Shown here one piece after another: positions 25,783-39,792 of a stretch of 64,000 bases of DNA. The notes beneath the pieces are model-generated. The model searched no databases. It was not told the origin of the DNA and was given only the letters and a program-made list of their open reading frames with translations. Every line of letters begins with the position of its first letter. The stretch's first letter is position 1. Both the position numbers and the translations under genes were made by a program. The stretch comes from Rotaria macrura (taxonomy: Eukaryota; Rotifera; Eurotatoria; Philodinida; Philodinidae), in the NCBI GenBank assembly GCA_900239685.1, contig OENT01000322.1, forward strand, positions 3,664-67,663. The letters run 5' to 3'.

Positions 25783-28700
25783 CTATTTTTGTTGTCGCAT
25801 AGCTTGTAATTGAGCAAGAGCAATTGTGGTTGATGATGATTGCATTGATGATGATAATTGAGACTGAGCTTGTTGCTGTCGCGATGACGCTTGGTAGATA
25901 TTTAGTGTAGCATATTGAAATGCAGCACGAGCTTGTTGTGTTATATTAGATAATTCACGTACTGCATATAAAACTCGATCGAATACTAAATAAATAATGA
26001 AAATATTACGTTCATTATATAGTAATAGAATATTTGTCAGTACACATGATTTTATAAACAGACTATGAAAATGATTTTTCCAAATGATTAAAAACATTAA
26101 CAAGATGTTTCCGATTGCTCTCCGTCATTTACGATCTTATTTTAACACTTGTTCTTCATAAATATCAACACCTACGTTATGACCCATAATTCTGATAGAT
26201 GGGAACATAAATTCTAGCAGAAATTTCATACTTTTAAATAATGACGCGTAGAACAGGCAAGATTTTTAAAAAAATCTATTTTATTAAATAATTGAAAACT
26301 TCAAAATAGAATCAATTAATTGATTACGTTGCCATTATAAAAAACAATACATTACATAAAATGAATGAAGATTTCATTTCATTCTTATCCAAGAATCTCA
26401 TCGCTATTTATCGAAACATTTTTACTCATATCAATCGAATAATACTTAAAGGAATCTTCCGATATTTATAGTTTCAAAGACAAGGAAAACTATATTTAGA
26501 GCACCTTTAATATTTGACTAGGTAGCCTACGGTTATTTTAGGAAGAAAGAACTTTTTTCAAAGTCTACGAAGGTCTAACAAAAAAAAACTACCTTACATC
26601 GATGAAACAAATACAAATTACATATTTCTGTCGTACTATAAATACGTTTAAAAATACTTTTTCGTTTTCTCTTGATATAAACATAATCAAATATGTATTT
26701 CAATGGATAGATATTTTTCAGAAGAACATTCTTCTACAGAATAATATGCTTAGTGAACAAGTAAGCTACTTTGTATATATTCATTGAAATCAATTTCATA
26801 TACCTGATTGTAAAACTGTATCACTCATATAATATGATTGTGGATGTTCTGTACTTAATCGTAACTTATTTTCTTCATCTTGATGAATAATTTCAGCATT
26901 CAAAATAGTTTTCTTCCAAGATTTGAAAACAAACATTAAATCACGTAAACGTAACTCAGCTCGACCAGTAGCCAATAATTCAAACACATGACTGGCCTAT
27001 ACGTATGTACATATAATAATGAAATTAAATAACAAATAATAACACCAACAACTATATTCATAAACTTACAGTGATTTCAACTTTTTTGCATTTAAATATA
27101 AAATATTCAGGTACGATAAGAATTCGTGATGAACAACAATTTGAACCAGTACAATTTATTGATGGCGAACTAGGCAATTGTAGTGATGTTGAATTTACAT
27201 TAACATAATTTTGTACCTAGATGCATGAACAGACGAAGAAAAGGAAGCATTTAAATAAATTTTCTATGACTAGAATAGCTAGATGTCATGATGTTTTGCT
27301 TTTCAATTCTTATGCAACGTCTAATGTCTTGAGTTACACACGTCGATGATATGTGAATAAATATGAATGTCGAAACATAGACAGCACATATGTTGAACTT
27401 GAAGTTATTTTGCACAAAAATAAGCCCAACGTTTTAGCGTTAGAAACAGGATGTTCGTCGTCTGGAAATTTGAAATCGTAGTATAAAAGGAAACTTAAAC
27501 ATTATTTTCAAACGTATATTATTCTATTTCTAATTGCAAGGACTATCAAATTCAATAGTTTTACCGAAGCGTATATGGAACAGTGTATGCATACTCTAAA
27601 AATGAATATATTCCGATGGTCTTATGTTTGACTTCATGAACATAAAATAATAATCACAAAGAATCAGTTGTCAAGAACGGTCGAATTAAATGAGAAGAAA
27701 AAGTCAAATTTTTAAAACATTTACATGCATTGTAATTATGAAAAAATGATCCTTCTTATGTAGTTAGTAATAGAAATGTCTCGAATGGTTTTTCTTCAAG
27801 AGCATTAATTCTTTAAAGATCTAGATCTAGATTTTATTAACTGTTTCAACAACACGTTTCAATCTCTCTTAAATCAGTTGATCAAATCCAAAACTTCACT
27901 ATTGACTTGAAACATTTCATACGTATAATTTTCAATAGAATTAGTCAACTCTGCTAGTTTTAGCTTTCTAGTAGTTTCTTGTGGGTGTCTATTCATATCC
28001 TCGTAAATAACAATACGGTTTCAAAATTTTATTATCAATGGCTTGAAAACAGAATTAGTACCTTTGATGATCGCTTAAAAATGCGTCCGATGAAGGATCT
28101 CAGATATTTCAGTGCTCATATATTTTCCTATGGTAGTGAGAAACAGACTTACAACACCTTAAAATTGTTCATTTTTTTCCTTTCCGTTTCGATGTAGGTT
28201 TTTACTTCTTTTTTCTAGTGAAATTTCTTCGCTAGTATATCACTTGTCAATGCAAAAATACCTTCAAAATTTATCCTGAGACATTACTCACAAGAAGATC
28301 TCATTATATCTCAATATACGCTCTTCTGGATATGAACTCGTCAACATATTGATTTCTATCATCCAAACTGTGTAAAAACTCAAGACTTCGAAGATGGAAC
28401 GTCACAAACACAATCTCTATTGAGAATGCTGCGATTCTATATGCAAACTATACTTTAATCGAAACCTTCTTTTGAACAAAATTTGCAATCGAAATTCGAA
28501 AATCTGGACTCGTTTTTATGAATGATACTTCTTAGTACACAAAAATATCTATCACAGTCATACGAACATTTTGAACATGTTTTACGTCTAAAAATATCAT
28601 AGAATAAAGCTTAATAAAACTTGTTTATCAATAACAGTTCCAGTTTCATTTCATACAGAATGTCATAGGCTTTTTGATTTTTAATCTCTTTACTGTTCAG

Positions 28701-31700
28701 TAAAATTCAATATTTAAACATAATCAAAATTTCTAATAGAATAGATGATTGTTCTTAAACTACGAAATTCGTTCATTTATTTCTAGTTTTGATTTATTAT
28801 TTTAGCGTTACAAAAGAGTTAGATTGTTTCGAGACAGTCGGCATTGAATGATAAAACACAACAGAAAAGAATGAGAAAGTTATGACTTTTAATTTAGACG
28901 TGCTTTAGGCAAAAATGCTGAAAATATCATCAGTTTTTACTTATCAAAAGTGTGAACAATGCATCTGCACGAAAAACTGTATTTTTTAGTTACAATACTA
29001 ATCACGTTGAAAGATTACGAATAATTCTTAGAAATAATTAGTCAAAATTTGTACATTTAAGATGATACTCCAGTTTTTTCTTAATTCTTAAAAACAATAA
29101 CACTTAAGGGAATATAATTGTGAATCCTACAACGGGAAATTAGATTGTTAGTAAACCCCTTCTATAATAGAAGACTTCCCTCGAGAAAAATTTCTTCCAA
29201 CACAATAGAAGACCCCCTTTAATTAATTCCTTTTTTGCTAATTAGGAACTATAATTAGTGTTTTTCAATCAAAATATGCTTGATTCTTAGGGTTTTCAGT
29301 TGGAAATATTTTGAGAATGTGCTCATAATGATAATAACACCATTGAAGCCTTGAAAATCCCGATGAGAATCCGGAAAATCCCTTTCGTTTTCTGGAAAAC
29401 CCTTTTAATTAAATATTGGGAATGGAAAATTGTTTTGCTGGAACATAACAGAAGACCTGGGTTCCTTTCTTGTAGGGCATGGGGGTGGGGGTTGGGTTAC
29501 TTCTTAAACAGTCAAAATTCAAAATATCTTATTTTATCATCATGTAAGTTTTGCTAGAATCTCAATAATCATTTGCGACATAAGTTCTTCTTAAATACTA
29601 TTAGAAGAACTTTGTCTTTCTCGAAGATTGTCTCATTAAAGTTCTTGTAATTTGGCTTAGCTTTTAGCTTTATGTTAACTTTAACGAATCTAGACTTTTT
29701 TTTGAATTGTAATCTTTCAAGTGACTTGAGATCATATTATGTAAGCCAAATTTCATACTATAGAGTACAATTGATGTCTGTCGTTTCTGAAAGTTTTAAC
29801 TATTAATGAACTTAAAAAAATAACTTCTATACCCATCGTTGTTCTTGTATAAGTGCGTTCAGTTCATCAAATCCTTTGTAACAAAGTTCATTTAAATTTT
29901 CGATCAGTTCATTTATGTTTATTGAACTATTTCTCAATGATGATGGAGATGATACTGGTAGGTTTGGTTGTTGTTGTTGTTGTTGTTGTTGCAGCATTAT
30001 CGCACGCATTTTACGTTTTAAATTAATATTGGAATCTATGGATGTTGATGGGATTTGTTGCTGCCATGTTGATTCTGGCATAGTTGATGTTGATGCTGTT
30101 GCCATCGATGCAAGAAAATTAATATTTTCGTGAACAGCTTGCTGTTGTTTATCTATGTTTGTTTTTGATGGTAGTGATGAATAATTAAATATTGATATGG
30201 GCTCTTCATTAAATAATTTATTAACATTCTGCAATTGTTGTTGTTGCTGTTGTTGTGTTAATTGTATGAGTGCTTCGTCGATTGACGAAGATGTTGATGA
30301 TGAAGTTGAAGATGATGATGTTCGAACGGTCATTGATGGCTGATGATTTATTGTTGAAATTTTATTTGCTGTTGATTTTGAAAGATTAAAATCTAGATAA
30401 GGTTGATTCTTTACAGTTATTTAAGCAAAATAATATATCAATGGTTCAAGAAACATTCGTTTAAGTTATATATAAACAATTTTTTGGGGATTTTTTCTTT
30501 GAAACTGAAAGATTTAGAAGTTATGTGCGTACTTTATGTTTATTATTATTATTCTTGTTCTAAAAAAGATATGGTGAAGTAAAAAGTTGCCAATAACTGA
30601 TAATTCTGTATCGAAGTTTACTCAATCAGATGATCTGCCTTATTGATTTCTGTATTTCGTATCGATTCTTTTTCGTTCGATATTTAATTTGCCTTGTTAC
30701 TATTTGTTTGTTATTTACTTTCGATGTTTCATGACTATTGTTTGTTATTCAATGTAAAGATTACATAAAACAGTTAGTTGATCATACAAATCCTATCCTC
30801 TATATCTAAATTAGAAATGAATGCTATAGTCTATAGAATCAACAATGCTCGAGTTCAAGTACGATACGTAGAAAACATACATCAAATTTTCTTCAAGTAG
30901 TTCGAAAGATACAAGAACATCTATTCTAGAGTTTCTATTGGATGGCTAGAATATAACACATATTTTTTTTACTTCTAGAATAGAATAAATTCAAAATGTT
31001 TCAGCTGTGACACTAGTATCAAATACTCTTTTGACTTTGACAAAACTGATGAACTCAACTGAAGATACTTTAAGATTTATTTGATATGTTCAAATAAAAC
31101 AGTTCGAGAATATTTCTGAACGAAAGAACTAGACCAGTCCATATTTCTGTGTCATTCATATGATTATTGTGATGAATCGATGCATCAGAAATTATTAGGG
31201 CTAATGTTTATAATCATGCAGCCATTTATATACAGAAAAAATGAGAAATTTTGCTACGTATCAGACTTCAAAATAGGTTGGAGTTATTTCAATTTTCAAG
31301 ACAAACTTTTGAATTACTGATTTAACAATATAGGTCATTGTTAAACATTTCAGTGACTTTTAGCTTGAATTTCGGTCATCTTAGTGTGTTAAAGAACGAT
31401 GCAGTGAAACTAATGACAAAAATTTGAGTGAAACTGTGCATTCGCATAATTTTCTTTGAAAATAGATCATACTTTCTTATAAATGTGATTTCGTTTTATT
31501 CACCTGTATGTTCATTACTGAAGAATGAATTAGTTGATGCAAATGTATGACTTGGTGTAATTCTTCTCTCCGTCATTTTCTTTTCAATGTCATTTGTTGC
31601 ATGTGATATAAGACTGTCTGGTGTACTACTTGTTATAAGAGATGATGATGATGATGGTGATACATGATTATTATTATATAATGAAAGACTATTGGGTATA

Positions 31701-33707
31701 TGCGGCTTAGCAGCAAAGTTTGTTGTTGTTGTTGTTGTTGTTGCCGTGGATGAAGACGGTGTATTAGTGGAAAAAATCTGACTTGTTGCATGAAGAATTG
31801 ATGATGGTGATGAGTATGAATGAGTAGACATTGGAAAAAATAAAGATTGTTCATCGGATGTAAATGGTGAATGAGATGATGAACGAATATTCACAGCATT
31901 ACCAACGATTGATTGTTGTTGCTGTTGTGTATCTATATTTAAAAAAGTACAATGAAAAATTAATGAATTCGAATATATAAGGGTAGTCAGAATTAGCACA
32001 GAACTACTTTTTTCTAAGAACGGATACGTGTTCATTCTACCTTAGACTTATTTGTTCGAGATTCCATAAATAAATTATGCTCTAGATAATGAGAATCATG
32101 AATTTGAAGAGAAGCTCTTGATCTGTGAAGAATACTCTCAAGAATAAGAGGATATAAAATATCATCTTCTTTTATCATGTTAAATTTTGCAAACTTTGTA
32201 TTTGAAATACAATTAGTAAGAACATTGTAGATTTCATGTGAAAGACTGCCGTCGAATTGACATTTGGTTTTCCACTTTTTTGCGCTAGTGGTCTTCTATT
32301 TATGCATCAATTATAAGGGAACTTTCTTGTTTGAGCTTACTCCCTCATGACTAAGCTATACACATATACTTCTTATCAAAATATAAAAATTTCAAGAATA
32401 TTTATATATTAGCCATTATTCTAATTCTTTTATGTCAATATATAACAGATATCACAATTTAAAAAGTTTTCAAACAGTCTCACTGATAGCATGAATGTGT
32501 TTATCATGAAGCGACAATTTATCAAATGACACTCAGTCTAATGTGTTGTTTGATGTTTTATCTTCTGTCTGCATAGACACGAAGTACAAAAATTATCTCT
32601 GTATCTGCTAAGATTTACGCTAGGATTTTGATCAGACTGCATTTATTGATTAAGTTTATTTCATGAAACAAAACAGAAACGAGGTATAGTAATTTTATCG
32701 TTGTAATTGTGTATTCAATATTATATGGTGAAAAACGTACGGAATAATTTACCGTTATAAAAATAAGTAGATCTTGGAAAAGAAAAAGATATTTAAAGAA
32801 ATTGACTCTATTCGTGCGTCTTTACATGAAGTTCTTTCTCTATTTCCGATTATATGTAAAAATGAACTATTTTACACGATTTTGTAACTGCTATTAAAAT
32901 TTTCTTTGTTGGTATTAAAAGAACATTGGTTGATTACCTGTCAACTTTAATAAAAATTGCATTGTCTCTAAGGAATGATATATTCTCTATATTGATAAAA
33001 TATAAAACTACTAACTATTTCGTTGATTTTTAGACAGATACAAGTACTACACATCGTTTTTCTTTTAGTATCCATAAAAATAGTATAGATGAATAGATTG
33101 ATACTGACTGTTATGATTTCTACGTGAGACATATATTTACCGAAACTTGTTGATTTCAATAACTGACTAAAATTAATTGTATCTGAAGATGAAACTGATG
33201 TTTCAATAGTAGCATTACTAAGTGATGATATTGATGGATTATGATTCGTTGTTTTTGAAACAAGTAAATCCGATGATGGCGATGAATTAAAAAGAAAATT
33301 TTCAAAACCAGGTGGTGGTCCTAGTGTTTGTTGTTTGTCAATGATTATTGTTGATGATGATGGTGAACAGTATGTTGAACCAGTAACTTTATTTAAAAAT
33401 TCATCATCAAATGTATTCGATGATGTTTCATTATTATCATTATTTATATTATCGATGGGATTATTTGATGTTGTTTCTGTTAATGGTGTTGTTGTTGTTG
33501 TTGTTCTTAGTGATGAAACGAAAAGTGCAGCAAAATCAGCATCAGATAAATGATTATTGTTTGAATTTGACAGTTTCACTGCTGTTGTATCAGATAAATT
33601 CATAGTTGGTGTTAACGGTGAAAAAGAATTCAATTGTGTATCATCAAATAGATTCAATGTCGATAGATGCTGAAGATTCAATAATAATAATGATGAACTA
33701 TCAGTTA
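25783..33707 (-). CDS. Ser/Thr/Gln-rich protein with unrecognised folded C-terminal region
   Basis: Family not recognised. Six exons join in consistent phases: 33707-33141, 31932-31504, 30392-29833, 27216-27070, 26996-26804 and 25985-25783, giving about 699 residues plus whatever lies upstream. The first three exons are rich in Ser, Thr, Asn and Gln, with poly-Gln and poly-Thr runs and a GPPPGFE motif near 33308-33322. Exons 4-6 encode about 180 residues of ordinary composition, including ILIVPEYFIFKCKKVEI, a charged helix-like ELLATGRAELRLRDLM segment, VFDRVLYAVRELSNI and a Gln-rich tail. The layout resembles a transcriptional or RNA regulator with a disordered N-terminal half, but that is inference. 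Large introns (1.1-2.6 kb) alternate with short ones (73 bp, and about 0.8 kb). Exon 33707-33141 starts in mid-codon, so at least one upstream exon exists. Confidence 0.72.
27217..29832 (-). other. Long intron of the Ser/Thr/Gln-rich gene
   Basis: This is a 2.6-kb intron. The region 29100-29480 is richer in C and G and repeats AATAGAAGACCCCC-like words, suggesting old inserted DNA. No open frame there is credible. Confidence 0.45.
30393..31503 (-). other. Intron of the Ser/Thr/Gln-rich gene
   Basis: This 1.1-kb AT-rich intron joins two phase-1 exon ends. Its donor GTGAAT at 31503 is a weak match to consensus. Nothing else was noted inside. Confidence 0.5.
31933..33140 (-). other. Intron of the Ser/Thr/Gln-rich gene
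   Basis: This 1.2-kb AT-rich intron is bounded by GTAAAT at 33140 and ATATAG at 31933-31934. Nothing else was noted inside. Confidence 0.55.
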
Positions 33708-35446
33708 CTAAAATATATAATAGAAAAATATTAATCATCGTCATTATTTAAGGGAAAATGTTTTGGTTTTTGTTGAATGATAATGTAAAAGTCTTCCAAA
33801 CAATAAGCGTAACTGTCTTATAACACAATCAAAACAAAACGTATATTATGTCTACTTAAATTTGGAAATAACCCATATAAAGAATAGTGCTGTGATGAAT
33901 ACATCGAAAGATTAGGATTCATCTTTTAATAGTGATAGAATGTATTTTAATGGTAGAAAAGAATAATAATTGAATCAGAAAGTACTCGTTCTCTTCCTTT
34001 CTATCTTCGTGACCATTAATCTCATTCTCATTTCTTTTATTAATCAGTTGATTCATTCGAAACACATTTTATATGAAATGAAGGTGTCAAAAGTAATAGA
34101 AGTAGCTACGAAGATAAGGTTCTGACAGCAGAACTTTTAACTCCTAACATTACTAATCTTTTTCATGGTCATCAACAAAAAGAAAGAAGTCTACTTATAC
34201 ATCCTTTCAATCTTGTCATAGAACTATCAGAATTCATTCATAATATGCAAGTTCATCTAATCTGACAACAGAATTTCAGTACGGCTAGATAAGTCTGAAC
34301 AAGATCAGTGTCTATGAACCTATAGTGGTCAGTTGCGAATGATTTAGTGAAATCTCTCCATACATATTTATCTACTTGTTCAAAAATTCAAATAAGTATA
34401 ATCCGCTCATGAAACAGTTGAATTTAATGTAGACTAACTTCGAAGTTTCAACGGAACACTATATTAACATATGAAAACATTAAATTATAAACAAACAGTG
34501 AATTATCATAAAATTTGACTTTGCTTCTAAATTCAACATCGAAATGAATAAAATTTCACTTCTACTATAACTTTCAGAATATCTTAAATATCATTAGAAA
34601 AAACTTGTTACAGAGTTTCATTTTGTTTTTCTTTACAGCTATCATAACTCAACTTCTAGAAAATTGTCTATATAAAGTTTTTGAATATCTTACAAGAAGT
34701 TCTTTTTGAATTTTAACAGTATACATCTATTGCTGAAATCCTCTGCTCATTGGTCAACATTGAGATTACATATTTAAGAAATGAACATATTCAAACTATC
34801 TACGACTATTTTATTATGTAGAATAAAGATCATGGTTGTCTAGAATTTTAATCAATAAGAAATAAAATTCTCATGTATCTTACTTCTTTCAGCAGGTGTT
34901 CATTAAACTATCATGTTTATTCATGAATAATGTTTCTTTCATATACTATGGTAGTTGATTACGTAAAGAATATGTAATTAGTCCATATATAAATGAAAAT
35001 ATCCTTTATGATGTTCGATGATATAGATGAAAGTTTGAGAAAAAAAAACTGTCATGCCAAATAAAATTTCCACAAGTGTTTCTCTTCACTAATCATTCTA
35101 ATTTATTTTCCGGAAGGATTTCATGTACTAATCGTGTAACTTAGATTGAAGCGCTACGAATAATTTCAATCTCGTATAACACTAAATAAAAAACAACTCA
35201 TCATCGATTTGCAATAATGCTAAATATGATTTGACAATGCTAGGACATACAACTGAAGAAGAAATGTTGCCAAATCATAAGTTAATTTTGAAACGAACCT
35301 AACCTTATTGAGTAAGTTCTATCGAACGCATTGAAGCTGCATACAGATGTCAATATTTGAGTTATATTTTTTTTTGTTTTTTTTCCTAACATTTTCTTCA
35401 AAATTTTATCAATGGAACTATGTTATGATGTGAAATTTGAATTTTT

Positions 35447-35476
35447 GTTAACAGTATCAAATAGGATACTGTTAAC
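35447..35476. repeat. Perfect 12-bp stem hairpin
   Basis: GTTAACAGTATC at 35447-35458 pairs exactly with GATACTGTTAAC at 35465-35476 across a 6-base loop. Flanking T and A runs extend the pairing weakly. It lies between the first two supported exons of the Ser/Thr/Gln-rich gene, or upstream of it. Its function is unknown. Confidence 0.7.
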
Positions 35477-36113
35477 ATGACAAAAAAACTTATTATTTTA
35501 TTAAAAAAAAGAATACACTATATAGGTTTGTCAAGATTCAGCAAAATAGAAAATTTGAGTTTTTCTATGAGTAGTGTTCTCATCGTCAACTCAATTTACT
35601 TGAAATACGAGAATGGAACTCAAGTTTGAGAGAACATAACATTATTCTTCCAGGGTAATAGGCACTAAAAAAATTTTAGTATCTAGGTACATGAATCCTT
35701 ATGTAGAAATACATCCTATCCTGAAAGTAAAAAATCATACGGTATACGATTTATCAAACTTGGAAGTTCTCATGTAATGTCAGATAAGCTATATTATGCA
35801 TTTGAAAATTGATTTTGGCACGTGAGATTAATATTTCTACTCAGAAAAATTTGCCGAAAATGTCAATGGTTGATGCCTTGTTCTCGAAGTAATTCAAACT
35901 TATACAAAATTTTTCAACAGAATGGCTCTTATTAAAAAACAAAACCTGTATGCATTAGTTTTATTTGTTTTCTTTTTAACCCTTAAAAAATCAAGTTTCT
36001 ACGATTCTCCTAACAACCAATCAGAACAAAAACAAGATTCGTGCACTATAGACATCTATTGAATACTCAAATGTATATATAGCGATAGATATATATTTTG
36101 TTCATCGTCTTAC

Positions 36114-36249
36114 AATTATTTCCAGTTAAAGCCATGCTTGAAACTTTTTCTTGTATTGGTACAAAATGATATTGATCTGTTTGTTTGACGACGTCACTTT
36201 CAAGAAATAAATCATACAAATAATATATTAGTTTTAGAAGTACAAACAT
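36114..36249 (-). CDS. Possible first exon of the Ser/Thr/Gln-rich gene
   Basis: The open frame from the ATG at 36249 to a T|GTAAGA donor at 36113 encodes 45 codons plus one base. That matches the phase-1 acceptor at 33707. An in-frame TGA lies just upstream of the ATG. The peptide includes LFLESDVVKQTDQYHFVPI. With this exon the gene would encode about 744 residues. The fit is by phase only, and the intron would be 2.4 kb. A different 5' exon is quite possible. Confidence 0.3.
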
Positions 36250-36516
36250 CAGTTCTTCATTTCAAGCAAAAATCTGGAAGCATGCACACACACGAATATA
36301 TGTATATATATATATATATATATGTATATGTAGATAGATATTGTTTAACATGCAAGAAAATAACATCAGCATACATATAATAGCTAAATGTTTTTGAATA
36401 CCTTTGTAATTCTTCGTTTAAATTTTTTTCTGTTGATTGTTTGATTGAATATTGATTGCCTTTTTTTTCCAGAATTAGATTGACCTCGTTATCACAGTGC
36501 TCGTCTTCGTTGAAAC

Positions 36517-36536
36517 TATATATATATATATATATT
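36517..36536. repeat. TA microsatellite
   Basis: Ten TA units continue into irregular TATTTATA sequence. A similar TA run lies at 36297-36331. Confidence 0.9.
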
Positions 36537-39463
36537 TATATATAAATACATATATGTATATCTATTAAGGATCTTTTACTCAGCAAAATATCTCAGGTAC
36601 GTTTATCCTGTAATAGTAATAATAATTCAGAAATTAGTAAGTTTTTTATACTAATTATAATCCATTAACTATTGGGATTACTTGTTTTTTGTCCGAATCC
36701 TGTCTGCGAGAAATTAAAATAGATTGGACAGTTTTTTCTCAAACATGTTTTAAATCCGCTATGTATCGATAAATAAAAGATTATGGAAAATAGAAATATT
36801 GATGCATAAGAGACAAGGCTTGCATGAAACCGATCCTCAATATTGTGCTAACACTATAACTGATGCGAACCACATACTTTGCTGATATTCAGTCAAGCTA
36901 CGGAAAAGAAGAAATGACACGTCTATCCTAATCATTTTGGTTCACCCATGTAATCAAAGATTTATTGATAGAAAGTCAAAAAATTTGTTTTTCTTTACAT
37001 TGAAAAGGAACAAACAATTTTCTTACAGTGACTTAGTATTTTGTGGACGATCCGTCTTATTTTTTATATATTCCGAATGATGAAAGTTCATTGGGTCCGC
37101 CAGTAAACACAGACAACTATAAAGGAATAAAAATTATTCGAGAAACCATGTAACCTAAAGAATATTTACCCTTTATGCTTTCGTTGTAACTCGTCCACCG
37201 CTCGATTCCCATCTAAAACCAGCTTGAATATATCATTCTACTACTTTTAGTATGGTACTCCTGTAGGTTGAAAAATAAATTGGCTTTTTTCAACATTTTA
37301 ATAATCAAAGAATGAAATTAGCTGACTTTGTAGCAGTTTAAGTAATGTGCCTGTTATAGAGTTCGTTCTGTTCTTCGATTCAACACAACTCGTTTTATTT
37401 TTCTTGTTTTTTATTAATAGTATGTTTGATAGACTTATTATTATTATTATTATTATTATAAGTCTTAATACTAGTTCTGCTCTCTGGTCTGCAGACCGAT
37501 GAATTAAGGATTGTAGCGACAAAATTGATACCTAGCGACAATCATCGAAGCATAGAGGATACTATACAAAACTGAGATGGTTCCACGAAATAAACCAGTA
37601 CCACGTGATCAGAGTATTCGTTAGGTATAGATGACACTATTCGATGCTTATTAGTTATAGTTATATTTCCACAGTGATGTGACTAAGAAGTCCTTTTGGC
37701 TTGGATCACAAATGCTGAATAGCATGTCGTCTAAATACATACAGGAGGAGAATCTATTATGTCGATATATAAAACAATGTTCGAGAAACAACGTCGTTAT
37801 AAATGCTTCCCAACTTGCACCATGTTTGAATGCGACAAGATCATAAATAACAGAAATGCAATTCTACAGGTGAGTTTTTCTCTACTTGAAATGTGAATGT
37901 CAGTTTAAAAATTTTATTTGCTATATTGAACTCTCAAAAACGGATACACGGCTAATTGTTCAATTGAGCCTCTTTCATCATACTTTACCTTCGCATTCAA
38001 AATACAGTGTAGTGTTTGTTATGATTTTACTCGTATGAGAATACTTTTGCGTCGTAAAAAAATCATAAATTCGATGAAGAAAACGTCGATAAATCCAAAG
38101 TAGCATCAGAAATAGTCGTTCATTAAAACCAGAAAATTCATAATTTTTATTTCGTTTCCCATCTAAATCTTTCGAGAGACGAAATTTTTAAAAGTAAAAC
38201 CATCTTAAACTTCATTTCAATGCGCTCGGCACAAAATGTGCCATGACATGTATTGAATCAAAAGTATTTCATGAATTTGTGAATTATATACCAAGAATAG
38301 TCACTCTATCTTGGTTAGACATGTGAGAGACCATGTTTTTCTGGTTCCCGTCCGAATGATATTAGCTTCGGTATTGTCTTCTCTGGTTGAGAGAAAAACG
38401 ATGTAGAATTCATTGGTCTCACTTCTACTATTCTTTTTAAATTCTCAAACATCGACTCTTTTAATCGAAAACAAAGATTTATTGGACCAAGTTGTTTCTT
38501 TCTGGGTGCCGATAAAGTCGAGATAATTTCTTTTTTGACTTGTGTCAATCATAGTCAAAGTAAATCTGCTATGGTTTTAATCTCGGTGTTAGTGTTTCCT
38601 ATTGTTTTATTTCATTTCACATGTCAACTGATTTATTTTCTTCTGATTATGAAGCAACATCGAATGAAGAAATAGAATCTGATGATGACATGTGTTATTG
38701 TTTTTTTTTTTATTACAAAGAATGGCAATGAAAATAATTAACGAATTTAGTAAGTAAAAAAAACGACTTTGAAATTGACCGAGATAAGAATGTTCTAATT
38801 CCTACTTGCTAAAGCATTTTTCCTCTCATCCCCAGTCCTTGTAGATTTGCATCTTTCTGGGGCTGGTCTCGCATATCGCTAATCATAGTAAACTATACAA
38901 GAATCCCTAACAAATGGATAATAAAGATAGTGCCGATCATTTCCATTGAAAAATAATTTTACTGTATTCGATACAAGGTTTTTAGTCAACATGGTAAAAT
39001 TGAACCATAGTCCTCGGATTTTGTTTATTTATTATTATTCTATTAAATACATTTTCGGTCGTATCTATCCAATGTGTCCATACTTTACTTTTTAAATGAT
39101 ACATAGCCTATGAAGTTTCTGTTGTCATACTATCAAGCTATCTCTTCGGTTATACAAGATAAATGAAAAATAAAGATTTAATTGTAAATCGATTCCCATC
39201 ACTTTACAGACTAACTGTGTTTATAATGTGGAATGGAAAGAATTTGAGTTCAAATAAATGTTATTGGATTCCTGAAACTCAAATGCTGATTGTATTAGAT
39301 CTATTTTACTCATGATACGTATGAGAACGTCCCATGTTGTATTTATTCGTTCGTTTTTGTTTTCACTCTGATCGAATTTCAAAACTGGATCACTTTGAGA
39401 AAACAAGCAAGATCACCGATTATTTCAAAACCATTAAGAAGATCAACTAACGGTTTACCTATA

Positions 39464-39792
39464 GAGTCCTGCAGGTCAACCTTATCCTACTGTGACCTGT
39501 CCTAACCTATAGGGCAGGGTAAGGTTATGAAGTCTATAGGTTAGGGCAGAACTAGGATACGGAGTTATTTAGTAGGCTAGGTTCAGGCTTAGTGGCGGCG
39601 CCAGAAATTTTCTTCAGGATGGGCTCAGCCCACCCAAGACCATATCTGAAGCTGCTACAAAATATTTTTTCAAGGGCTTTAGAAAATCTTCAGGATGGGC
39701 TCAACTTCCTCTCGGGTGGACTGAGACCACCCCAGCCCACCCCTGGCGCCGCCACTATTTAGGTTAAAAAAAAGTCGAAACCTGTAGGACTC
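39464..39792. mobile_element. Candidate outer element interrupted by a MITE
   Basis: GAGTCCTGCAGGT at 39464-39476 and ACCTGTAGGACTC at 39780-39792 are inverted copies with one mismatch. Inside, 39497-39511 (CTGTCCTAACCTATA) pairs with 39535-39549 (TATAGGTTAGGGCAG) with one mismatch. The MITE at 39590-39757 lies within this frame, so it may have inserted into an older small element. The outer element's class is unknown and no flanking duplication was found. Confidence 0.4.
39590..39757. mobile_element. hAT-like MITE with GC-rich ends
   Basis: This 168-bp element starts TAGTGGCGGCGCCAG and ends with the inverted CTGGCGCCGCCACTA, a perfect 15-bp terminal repeat. The flanking octamers TTCAGGCT and TTTAGGTT match at six of eight positions, with both differences C to T, as expected for an aged 8-bp duplication. 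CTTCAGGATGGGCTCA occurs twice inside as a direct repeat. It contains no coding sequence. Confidence 0.8.

Noticed and set aside
29915..30133. Plus-strand frame with eight Cys in a row
   Set aside because: It is the antisense of a poly-Gln run in the Ser/Thr/Gln-rich gene.
36114..36249. La-motif-like reading of the possible first exon
   Set aside because: A loose resemblance (DLFL...FVPI) to La-motif helices needs a four-residue gap and is too weak to name a domain.
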